Positions 1-5,691 of a stretch of 31,597 nucleotides of DNA are shown here, piece after piece. Within the stretch, counting starts at the first letter, position 1. Each line of letters starts with the position of its first letter. The stretch comes from a virus: the IMG/VR virus record IMGVR_UViG_3300037336_000159, positions 1 to 31,597 of that record; one strand, 5' to 3'. The position numbers and the translations under genes were made by a program. The notes under the pieces are model-generated. The model was not told where the DNA came from and ran no database searches. It saw nothing but the letters and a program-made list of their open reading frames with translations.

Positions 1-37
1 GCGTATCTATTAGTACGCAAATTTCTTCTTTTTTCAT
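1..37 (-). CDS. 5' end of an unknown gene, cut by the window edge
   Basis: An ATG at 37 opens a frame that runs off the left edge after 12 codons (MKKEEICVLIDT). It lies 3 bases after the stop of the YqaJ exonuclease gene on the same strand, so it is probably the next gene of that operon. Too little is present to assign a function. Confidence 0.45.
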   Translation of the reverse strand, partial: MKKEEICVLIDT

Positions 38-40
38 GGT

Positions 41-754
41 TTAAAAATTGTTTTTATTTGCTAATTCGATTAATTTAATTTGGGTTAATAAAGTATCGGC
101 TGAATTTTTTGATTTGACTACCCAACTATCAATTTCTAATAATAAACTGTTTGTAATTATTTTTGGTTTTATTTCTTGTCCTTTAACTCCGAACTGCTTT
201 ACTTCTTCTTTATATGTTTGCCCTAAATCAATAACCGTTTTTCTCGTCAACTCCCTAATAAAATGCTTATTGGCTTCTGGTCTAAAACATAAAAAATAAT
301 GCTTTTCAAGTTTAGGATTAACCGTAAAATAATGAAGGCATTGAGCTAAATTATCTAGCGGTATTTCATTGTGAAATAAAACGGTATGGTGTGCCTTTCG
401 TTCAAAGCATTTAATCTCACACGAATACTTTTCGCAGTCGCTAATTCCATCTGGCGAAATACCTAATAATTCGTTTTCTTCGCTCTGTAGCCATCCTGTT
501 TGATTAAATTGTATTCCTGTATAATCACAAAGGTACTGCCTTGCAAATGGCTCTAAATCATTACCACGTTGCATTGCTGTATTTTGAAACCCATCTTCTT
601 CAAACTCAAATTCTTCTGATCTTTGGCTTAAAATATCAATTAAAATGGTGTCCGATTTAACGAACAAACCCTTTGATAATGTACCACCAATTTTGCCCCA
701 TTTAATCTCATGCCATTCGGGGCTACCTTGAATAATGTTATCAAATCTAAGCAT
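41..754 (-). CDS. YqaJ-family viral recombinase/exonuclease
   Basis: A 237-aa protein of the YqaJ/lambda-exonuclease fold, which resects double-stranded DNA ends for phage single-strand annealing recombination. Family features are the N-terminal QGSPEWHEIKWGKIGGT stretch (about residues 9-25), RGNDLEP (63-69), and the nuclease core PDG (D102) with EIK (E113, K115). Length is normal for stand-alone phage members. The start is the ATG at 754; a TTG two codons upstream is also in frame, but the ATG overlaps the end of the preceding gene by 8 bases, which suggests translational coupling. The partner annealing protein is probably the upstream gene or lies outside the window. Function is inferred from motifs. 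Confidence 0.88.
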   Translation of the reverse strand: MLRFDNIIQGSPEWHEIKWGKIGGTLSKGLFVKSDTILIDILSQRSEEFEFEEDGFQNTAMQRGNDLEPFARQYLCDYTGIQFNQTGWLQSEENELLGISPDGISDCEKYSCEIKCFERKAHHTVLFHNEIPLDNLAQCLHYFTVNPKLEKHYFLCFRPEANKHFIRELTRKTVIDLGQTYKEEVKQFGVKGQEIKPKIITNSLLLEIDSWVVKSKNSADTLLTQIKLIELANKNNF

Positions 755-1286
755 TTGCAAGTTTCCCTTTCAATTTGTCTTTTAAAGAGTTAACGGTCGG
801 GAGTGCCTGCTCTAGTTTAGTTAGTTTACTCCAATTAGCGCTTAAATCTGCTAAGCTCTTAGAAGCGTTTAAAATAGTTAATCCGTTTTTGTCGGAAATA
901 TCAGGAATTGGACTTATTGGAGATACTTTTATACCTCCTACAATTGCACCCATCATTTTAACATTCGGATCAAATATCAATTCAATTTTTAAACCAGTCC
1001 AGTTGCCAATATTTCGGCTTTCTAAAGAGGTGCAATTTTTTAAAGTCTTTACAATGTTAGATATTGTTTTTCGATTGCCTGAATTAACAACCATCGGCTT
1101 AATATCTTCTACAAAAACCAAAAAATATCCGCTTGTTTTGTTTCCACTAACATCTACATTTGTGTCGTAAAAAGCTTCTTTTATTGTTAGTGTGCAATTA
1201 CCTTTTTCGGATATTATTGCTTCTACGTCTATACCTGCCAAATGCGTGGATTTACGGTATTTCATGCAGTCTATGTTCTTTTCCAT
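747..1286 (-). CDS. Conserved phage protein next to exonuclease, possible ssDNA-binding/recombination accessory
   Basis: A protein of 179 aa from the ATG at 1286. It has a beta-rich core (LTIKEAFYDTNVDVSGNK, then a region ending NWTGLKIELIFDPNVK and GAIVGGIKV) followed by a helical tail. I recognise this layout from uncharacterised phage proteins encoded beside recombination genes; an OB-fold ssDNA-binding role is my inference and has no diagnostic motif. The frame stays open to an ATG at 1370, but the 1286 ATG is preceded by TTTATAGACAAA, the same leader seen at 18074, so I prefer it. The stop overlaps the YqaJ start. Confidence 0.7.
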   Translation of the reverse strand: MEKNIDCMKYRKSTHLAGIDVEAIISEKGNCTLTIKEAFYDTNVDVSGNKTSGYFLVFVEDIKPMVVNSGNRKTISNIVKTLKNCTSLESRNIGNWTGLKIELIFDPNVKMMGAIVGGIKVSPISPIPDISDKNGLTILNASKSLADLSANWSKLTKLEQALPTVNSLKDKLKGKLANA

Positions 1287-1388
1287 TTTGTCTATAAAAT
1301 TTAAAGTGTAATTATTATTAATATTAATATTGCAACGGCTATGCAAACTAGCATAATCATCATGTTGCAATTTTCTTTTTCTTCGTTT

Positions 1389-1622
1389 CTACCTTGATTC
1401 ATTTGCTAAAGATTTATATAGTTCACGTTCTAAAATCTCACCAAAAGCGCAAACCTCTAGCATTGCAGTACAGTCTTTATTATTGATGACTACTTTTACG
1501 ATTTGTATTTCTTCGTCATTGCCAGGATCGGTTAATCCGATTGACTTTTGGGAGTGTGTTCCATCAAAGGTAATTTCAATATCTATTCCATCAATTACGA
1601 TGTCTTGTGTGTGGATGCTCAT
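1389..1622 (-). CDS. Hypothetical protein, 77 aa
   Basis: An acidic protein of 77 aa containing two beta-strand-like segments (DIVIDGIDIEITFDG and EIQIVKVVINNKD). No family recognised. The start ATG overlaps the stop of the upstream 75-aa gene (TGA at 1621-1619, ATG at 1622), so it is very likely translated from the same message. The spacer of about 100 bases to the next gene is the non-coding leader of the 747-1286 gene. Confidence 0.65.
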   Translation of the reverse strand: MSIHTQDIVIDGIDIEITFDGTHSQKSIGLTDPGNDEEIQIVKVVINNKDCTAMLEVCAFGEILERELYKSLANESR

Positions 1623-1846
1623 GCTTTTATTGATTTAATTACTAATGTACCTACTTTAACTACATCTATTCCCACTATACAAGATATACCTATATCAGAC
1701 CTTTGCTTATGATATAAATCGGATATAAACCCATACATCAAATCGGGGAATGAATAACGATGGTTATCTATTAAGGTTTGGTTTGATTCATAAACGTGAT
1801 GTCCTTCTTTCACATTATAGCAATCTATTCTTTGTCCTACTTTCAT
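1619..1846 (-). CDS. Hypothetical protein, 75 aa
   Basis: A protein of 75 aa with a mixed hydrophobic and charged composition and no membrane segment; not recognised. Its ATG at 1846 forms an ATGA overlap with the stop of the 51-aa gene upstream, and its own stop overlaps the next start. Tight coupling on both sides is the best evidence that it is a real gene of this small-gene operon. Confidence 0.65.
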   Translation of the reverse strand: MKVGQRIDCYNVKEGHHVYESNQTLIDNHRYSFPDLMYGFISDLYHKQRSDIGISCIVGIDVVKVGTLVIKSIKA

Positions 1847-1998
1847 ATTCTCTTCAAGTTTTTAGTCTTAGCTAATTCCTCCCTTATCATTCTGTTAATG
1901 TCTAAATGTAAAGGTTTAGGCTTTGGCATTCCAAATTTATAAACAGTTCTGGTGCCATTTGGATAAGCTGTTGATTTAACTTTTAATAACTTAGTCAT
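1843..1998 (-). CDS. Small basic hypothetical protein, 51 aa
   Basis: An ATG at 1998 opens 51 codons starting MTKLLKVKSTAYPNGTRTVY, with a proline/lysine segment (GMPKPKPL) and a basic C-terminus (KTKNLKRI). It is too short for default gene calling, but both ends overlap neighbours in the phage style: ATGACTAA with the upstream gene and ATGA with the downstream one. It fills what would otherwise be an unusual gap in a packed operon. Function unknown; the charge would allow nucleic-acid binding, which is only a guess. Confidence 0.6.
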   Translation of the reverse strand: MTKLLKVKSTAYPNGTRTVYKFGMPKPKPLHLDINRMIREELAKTKNLKRI

Positions 1999-2293
1999 TT
2001 GTAGCCTCCTTTATTAAATTTTGAATTGGCAAGATGTTAATTACTGCGTTTGGAGTTTCTAAAATCAAAAGGATGTTCTTTAGCATTTCCAGCATTTCTG
2101 GAGCTTTTGAAATTAGTATTGCATTTGCTCTACCTTGTTTGGGTTCAGGGTCATTCTTAGTCCAGTCATCAATACCGTAATTATAATGATTAGCTGATGC
2201 AATTCTTATATCTCCACATGAAATTTCAGTTTCTAATCTATTATATAATTCTTTAATAACCCATTTCCCATGAGTACCTTTAAACTTAGTCAT
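1991..2293 (-). CDS. Hypothetical protein, 100 aa
   Basis: A protein of 100 aa beginning MTKFKGTHGKWVIKELYNR and containing an 'ANAILISKAPEMLEMLKNIL' helix. That layout, a short beta N-terminus followed by an 'A..I..APEML..L' helix, recurs in small uncharacterised phage proteins; no biochemical role is known to me. Its start overlaps the preceding stop by 8 bases (ATGACTAA), and the same junction is repeated at its own 3' end (see findings). Confidence 0.7.
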   Translation of the reverse strand: MTKFKGTHGKWVIKELYNRLETEISCGDIRIASANHYNYGIDDWTKNDPEPKQGRANAILISKAPEMLEMLKNILLILETPNAVINILPIQNLIKEATND

Positions 2294-2534
2294 TTGTAGC
2301 CTCGCTTTCTTTCATTTCGGCTACCATTTCAGCTGCTAGTTCTGTATAACCTAATCTATTAGCTAGGTCGATACATGATAATGCTTTTACATCTAAGCTT
2401 GTAGTATCAAATACAAATCTAATTAACTTGCAATTGTTTACTTTAATGTCATCTAGCAAAGACGACTTTGTGTCTCTTGCTATTTGGTCAAACATTTCCT
2501 TGTTTACTGATAAAAATTTTCTTACTTTCGTCAT
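2286..2534 (-). CDS. Hypothetical protein, 82 aa
   Basis: A protein of 82 aa starting MTKVRKFLSVNKEMFDQIAR, with an alpha-helical C-terminus (ANRLGYTELAAEMVAEM) and the ending EATND shared with the next gene. Not recognised. It lies directly downstream of the small HTH gene, separated by 61 bases that contain a hairpin. Confidence 0.65.
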   Translation of the reverse strand: MTKVRKFLSVNKEMFDQIARDTKSSLLDDIKVNNCKLIRFVFDTTSLDVKALSCIDLANRLGYTELAAEMVAEMKESEATND

Positions 2535-2564
2535 GTCTGTAAATTTTAAGTGTTTTCAATAATT

Positions 2565-2593
2565 AGCGGAGTGGTTTTCACTTCGCTTTTTTT
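2565..2593 (+). terminator. Hairpin with T-tract in plus orientation, between two minus-strand genes
   Basis: Arms AGCGGAGTG (2565-2573) and CACTTCGCT (2579-2587) form a 9-bp stem with one G-T pair and a 5-base loop, followed on the plus strand by seven T residues (2587-2593). The flanking genes are on the minus strand, where the hairpin has no U-tract. It would therefore stop antisense transcription or act as an RNA element between the HTH gene and the next gene. The structure is visible; the role is uncertain. Confidence 0.4.
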
Positions 2594-2595
2594 GT

Positions 2596-2745
2596 TTAAT
2601 TAATTTTAATAAATTTAATTCCGTCAATTACTATCATTTCAAGTTTACCATCTTTTATCTGATTATAAACCCATGTAGTGCTTTTGTTGTTCTGAGTTGC
2701 GTAGGTGCTTACCTTTATCAACTTTTGTGGTTTTTCTTTTTTCAT
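2596..2745 (-). CDS. Small helix-turn-helix (excisionase/MerR-like) protein, 49 aa
   Basis: A protein of 49 aa resembling the single winged-HTH of phage excisionase/MerR-type proteins: a short basic N-terminus, then STYATQNNKSTTWVYNQIKD (helix, turn, recognition helix) and the wing GKLEMIVIDGIKFIKIN. The 'K.V.SVYNQIKDGK....IDG.KFI' pattern is typical of that group. It is the first gene after a near-consensus promoter, and the promoter -7 element ends only 3 bases before the ATG, so the message would be leaderless or nearly so. It probably regulates this operon or directs a DNA transaction; the target is unknown. Confidence 0.72.
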   Translation of the reverse strand: MKKEKPQKLIKVSTYATQNNKSTTWVYNQIKDGKLEMIVIDGIKFIKIN

Positions 2746-2748
2746 AAT

Positions 2749-2779
2749 CAAATATACTATTTAACTTTGAAACTACAAA
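2749..2779 (-). promoter_or_regulatory. Near-consensus Bacteroidota promoter
   Basis: Read on the minus strand, TTTG (2779-2776), a 19-base spacer, then TATATTTG (2756-2749). This matches the established Bacteroidota vegetative-sigma consensus TTTG-N19-TAnnTTTG at every specified position. It directs transcription leftward into the HTH gene at 2745 and the operon beyond, starting just after the terminator of the late unit. Confidence 0.8.
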
Positions 2780-2796
2780 CTTTATTTTAAAATAAA

Positions 2797-2831
2797 TAAA
2801 AAAACCCTCAACAAGTTAATGTTAAGGGTTT
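2797..2831 (-). terminator. Rho-independent terminator ending the late operon after the tRNA
   Basis: On the minus strand AAACCCTTAACA pairs with TGTTGAGGGTTT (one T-G pair) around a 6-base loop: a 12-bp stem at 2831-2802, followed by seven Ts (2804-2798). It begins only 7 bases beyond the 3' end of the tRNA, so it closes the lysis/tRNA transcript and separates it from the next promoter at 2779. Confidence 0.85.
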
Positions 2832-2837
2832 ATTTTG

Positions 2838-2912
2838 TAGCGGATACAGGATTCGAACCTGTGACCTCTAGGTTATGAGCCTAGCGAGATAGCCAAACTT
2901 CTCTAATCCGCA
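2838..2912 (-). tRNA. tRNA with CAU anticodon (Met, or Ile2 if lysidine-modified)
   Basis: A 75-nt cloverleaf. The acceptor pairs positions 2-7 (GCGGAT/ATCCGC), but positions 1 and 72 are T and T and do not pair. The D stem is GAGA/TCTC, the anticodon stem CTAGG/CCTAG with loop CTCATAA (anticodon CAT), the variable loop 5 nt, the T stem ACAGG/CCTGT with loop TTCGAAT, and the discriminator A. No CCA is encoded. The loop looks like an elongator Met tRNA; tRNA-Ile2 (reading AUA, frequent in AT-rich genomes) has the same anticodon and cannot be excluded. Its 5' end lies 12 bases after the spanin stop codon, so it is probably cut from the late message. Confidence 0.9.
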
Positions 2913-2924
2913 ATGCAATATTAC

Positions 2925-3539
2925 TTATTTATACCTAAACCACCAAATTAAACCACAACTTACCACGATCAAAACAATAGCAAATGGCAAAGGATCCGTT
3001 CTATGCTTCGTTTCTTTGTTATCGGTTTTAATTTTAACGTCCTTTAATTCTTTAAATGAACTATCATAAATGCTGTTTTTTATTTGACCGTTATTTGATT
3101 TTGACTTGCTTTTATCTAACTTTTCAAAGTCTTCCAGCTTTTTATTATCTTTTTTTTTATTTGATTCTTTTTTTAAGTTTTCGGTTTTCTTTTCACTTTC
3201 TGTAATAGATTTAATTTTTCCCGTGCTATCAAATAAAGTCGTTTTACTCTTTTCTGTTATAATGGTGCTTAGGTCTTTTTGAGTTTCATTTACTTTATTA
3301 TCAACTAATTTTTTACCGCTTTCTTTTTTATCGGTGTCAATACTTAAATTAGAAGTATCTGAACTTATTATTTCTTTAAAAACTTTTGATGTCGTTTCCG
3401 TTTGGTCTATCGTTTTGGACCTATCTTTTTTCTTCAATATATTGCATGACGAAATAAAACCGCAAGCTGCCACAAACGCAAACCAAAACATTACAGTTAT
3501 AAAAATAGTTTTTATTGTCGGGTCTTTCATTGTGTCCAT
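2925..3539 (-). CDS. Predicted single-chain spanin (outer-membrane lipoprotein with C-terminal transmembrane anchor)
   Basis: A protein of 204 aa. The N-terminus has charged residues, a hydrophobic stretch (about 11-28) and a lipobox ISSC with Cys32 followed by Asn. The middle (about 36-180) is a long, very Lys/Glu/Asp/Ser-rich, hydrophilic and probably helical region. The C-terminus has one transmembrane segment (about 184-201) followed by RYK. A lipoprotein signal at one end and an inner-membrane anchor at the other is the architecture of unimolecular spanins such as T1 gp11, which fuse inner and outer membranes in the last step of lysis. It overlaps the endolysin gene by 13 bases and follows the holin-like genes. 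Processing at Cys32 is predicted, not shown; ATG at 3530 is an alternative start. Confidence 0.68.
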   Translation of the reverse strand: MDTMKDPTIKTIFITVMFWFAFVAACGFISSCNILKKKDRSKTIDQTETTSKVFKEIISSDTSNLSIDTDKKESGKKLVDNKVNETQKDLSTIITEKSKTTLFDSTGKIKSITESEKKTENLKKESNKKKDNKKLEDFEKLDKSKSKSNNGQIKNSIYDSSFKELKDVKIKTDNKETKHRTDPLPFAIVLIVVSCGLIWWFRYK

Positions 3540-3916
3540 CTTGCTTCAGTCCCCCTTATATCATAATGAACAAAAGATTTATAAATTCCTACGCCGCCTT
3601 GCTTCATTTTACCTGCTAAAATTAGTTTCTTAATCCTTGCACCTAATTGTTTTGGAGTAAAAGATTTACTAACTAAATCCGCTGCTTCGGCTTCTAGGTG
3701 CTTACTTTTTGGACTGCCACCAATTTTATCATTATAAACTTTGTGTCGATAAGCCGAATTTATATGCAAAGCTTCGCAAATATCATCTCTTAAAACTTGC
3801 AAATTTTCTGCCAATTCTTTGACATTATCAAATAGTTCTTCAGGTACTTTTGTACCATCATTGCACTTAAACTCTCTAATGTGAAAGTTTGCCGTTAATT
3901 GTCCTTTGTCGCTCAT
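3527..3916 (-). CDS. Peptidase M15-family endolysin
   Basis: A protein of 129 aa with the peptidase M15 (D-Ala-D-Ala/L-Ala-D-Glu carboxypeptidase-like) fold. NSAYRHKVYNDKIGGS (53-68) is followed by SKH...AAD, giving zinc ligands H73 and D80; VGIYKSFVHYDIRG gives H117. Such proteins cleave peptidoglycan cross-bridges. No signal peptide is present, so release would need the holin-like proteins encoded just upstream. The 3' end overlaps the spanin gene, a normal lysis-cassette arrangement. Confidence 0.88.
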   Translation of the reverse strand: MSDKGQLTANFHIREFKCNDGTKVPEELFDNVKELAENLQVLRDDICEALHINSAYRHKVYNDKIGGSPKSKHLEAEAADLVSKSFTPKQLGARIKKLILAGKMKQGGVGIYKSFVHYDIRGTEARWTQ

Positions 3917-3919
3917 AAT

Positions 3920-4237
3920 CTATTTTTTTAATAAATCGTCAATTCTTTTATTTATGTTGTGTGTCTCCGCTTTAATATCTTGAATATTTGAATGAATATC
4001 TGGCAAAACGCTATCTAAAATCTCTTTCACTACTGTTTTTGAAACTTCTTTCGCTACTTCAGTAATAAAAGCTCTTTCTTTAAGTACCTTTGATTCGATA
4101 CGTTTTTGATAATTTTCTGAAACTTTCCAAATCAAATAAAAAATAGGAGCTGTAAATACTAATAAATTCTCTCCGATTGATTTAATCCATTCTAACATTA
4201 CGGTATTATTTGACATCTTTAAATGTAATGATTGCAT
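3920..4237 (-). CDS. One-TM coiled-coil membrane protein of the lysis cassette, holin-like
   Basis: A protein of 105 aa with one hydrophobic segment near the N-terminus (about residues 25-39, LLVFTAPIFYLIWKV), then a highly charged amphipathic region likely to form a coiled coil up to the C-terminal KRIDDLLKK. It sits between a second membrane protein and the endolysin, the usual place for holin or antiholin components. No holin family is recognised by sequence. ATG at 4237 follows the preceding stop by 2 bases; ATG at 4216 (MSNNTVMLEW) is an alternative. Confidence 0.55.
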   Translation of the reverse strand: MQSLHLKMSNNTVMLEWIKSIGENLLVFTAPIFYLIWKVSENYQKRIESKVLKERAFITEVAKEVSKTVVKEILDSVLPDIHSNIQDIKAETHNINKRIDDLLKK

Positions 4238-4239
4238 TT

Positions 4240-4593
4240 TTATTCTCTAGCTTTTAGTTGTAGTTTTGAAATAAGTTTCGCAACCTGGTCAAAACATGCT
4301 CCAGTTAAAAACGCTGTAAACATGCTGAAATCGTTTTGCAAAATTTGAGGTGCAAATCTAAAAGCGGCATAAGTCAATAAAAAACCTGTCATTAACCTTT
4401 GTAAATTATCCTGTACCAAAAAAGACCAGCTAAATTTATACGGTGTGTTATCGCTTGATATATCACGCTTTTTTGCGTTAATTCTTAGCATCAATATTGC
4501 ACCTACTAAAGCCATTATCATGCCACTAGCGTAACCTGCAATGGTTAAATCGCCTAGCATGTTGTTTTGAAATTCTGTTATGAAGTCTCCCAT
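4240..4593 (-). CDS. Multi-TM membrane protein, holin candidate
   Basis: A protein of 117 aa with hydrophobic segments at about residues 18-36 (AGYASGMIMALVGAILMLR), 68-79 (MTGFLLTYAAFR) and possibly 90-107. The C-terminus is charged (LQLKARE), as in many holins. Location directly before the coiled-coil membrane protein and the endolysin supports a lysis role. The assignment rests on topology and neighbourhood only. Confidence 0.55.
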   Translation of the reverse strand: MGDFITEFQNNMLGDLTIAGYASGMIMALVGAILMLRINAKKRDISSDNTPYKFSWSFLVQDNLQRLMTGFLLTYAAFRFAPQILQNDFSMFTAFLTGACFDQVAKLISKLQLKARE

Positions 4594-4594
4594 C

Positions 4595-4861
4595 TTAATA
4601 ATTAATTAGTATCTCTGGAGGTAAAACAACGTACCCCATTTCTAAAACTATTGCATCTGCTCTTTCTTCCTTAGTTGCTCCACAGGCTAAATATTCTACC
4701 ATTGTCATTTCTTTGGTTATCGTTTCTATAATGTTGTTACCCTCATCAAAAAGGCTAACGTTTAGTTTTAAAACATCATCAAAGAAAGGCTTAACACCCC
4801 AATCTAATTGGAGGGTTGTGGCGTTACGGTTAAGTCCGTATGGTATTGCTTGTATGTTCAT
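4595..4861 (-). CDS. Hypothetical protein, 88 aa, at the tail/lysis boundary
   Basis: A protein of 88 aa beginning MNIQAIPYGLNRNATTLQLD. It has alternating hydrophobic residues suggesting a small beta domain, followed by a helical C-terminus (EERADAIVLEMGYVVLPPEI). Not recognised. It lies between a receptor-binding-type tail protein and the holin candidate, so it may be a tail-fibre accessory or a lysis-associated protein; nothing in the sequence decides. Confidence 0.6.
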   Translation of the reverse strand: MNIQAIPYGLNRNATTLQLDWGVKPFFDDVLKLNVSLFDEGNNIIETITKEMTMVEYLACGATKEERADAIVLEMGYVVLPPEILINY

Positions 4862-4865
4862 ATAT

Positions 4866-5690
4866 TTAAAAATTAGCTCTCATTTTTTGTGCGAAATTTA
4901 GTATCTGGCTCATTTGTCTTGCTTCTGTATCTGTTAATCCTGAACCTATTGATATAAATTGATATGCTTCATTTGATGGATTTTGAAAACCACCTGGACT
5001 ATTAATTCCACCTATAAAAATACTTCGTGTAATTGTTGATACATTACCAGATGACGTATTGTTTGGTAAAAACAGGGTTTCGTTTTTAAAAGATTTTATC
5101 AAATTAGATATTATTTTTGTTTGTAAATAAAAACCATTTTCAGGGGTATTTGTATACGCTGATGACCCTCCAAACATTCTACCGCCCCATAAATTTCCAG
5201 CATACCTTAAAGACATATTAAAAAAATCAGTTCCGCTGCTACACCCTATGTCTGTACTCACCGCATCACCACTATTAGAATTACTAAATATTGAAACATG
5301 ACTTGATGTGTTACTTATGTGAGTTGCTGGTGCTAGGTAAGTATCTGCATATCCTGTTGTTCCATCTGCTTTAAATCCATTTAGATTACTATGTGTAATC
5401 GTTCCTGTATAAGTCAACCTAAAAGCTGCATCTAAATCCCTCATGTCCTTCCAATTCCATTTATGCGCTGCTGCTGTGCCTCCTAACATTCCGTATAGGG
5501 CTGTATTTTTAGTCCAAATACTTTCGTTAATTTCCATGCCTACTATAAAATGAGCATAAAATCTTGGAACTGCGTTTAATTGGTCAGTTATTTGTATGCC
5601 ATCCACCACCGCCTTGCTTTCGTTTGGGTAGTTATATTTAACCCTACCTCCGTAAACTTTTAAACGATTGTTATATACTTTTAACCTCAT
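4866..5690 (-). CDS. Tail appendage protein with LamG/concanavalin-like fold, probable receptor binding
   Basis: A protein of 274 aa. An N-terminal repeat-like segment (RLKVYNNRLKVYGGRVKY) precedes a region of the form 'MLGGTAAAHKWNWKDMRDLDAAFRL' then 'GFKADGTTGYADTYLAPATH', a pattern I know from phage proteins with a jelly-roll (LamG-like) carbohydrate-binding domain. The C-terminus 'FISIGSGLTDTEARQMSQIL' is also typical of these proteins, where it ends the binding domain. It follows the fibre gene with a 1-base gap. A role in host glycan recognition is inferred. Confidence 0.65.
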   Translation of the reverse strand: MRLKVYNNRLKVYGGRVKYNYPNESKAVVDGIQITDQLNAVPRFYAHFIVGMEINESIWTKNTALYGMLGGTAAAHKWNWKDMRDLDAAFRLTYTGTITHSNLNGFKADGTTGYADTYLAPATHISNTSSHVSIFSNSNSGDAVSTDIGCSSGTDFFNMSLRYAGNLWGGRMFGGSSAYTNTPENGFYLQTKIISNLIKSFKNETLFLPNNTSSGNVSTITRSIFIGGINSPGGFQNPSNEAYQFISIGSGLTDTEARQMSQILNFAQKMRANF

Positions 5691-5691
5691 A

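Noticed and set aside
775-1170. Long plus-strand frames opposite the minus-strand genes (for example here, and at 26630-26983 and 13530-13793).
   Set aside because: They lie wholly within well-supported minus-strand genes, lack recognisable domains and have no promoter; they are mirror frames.
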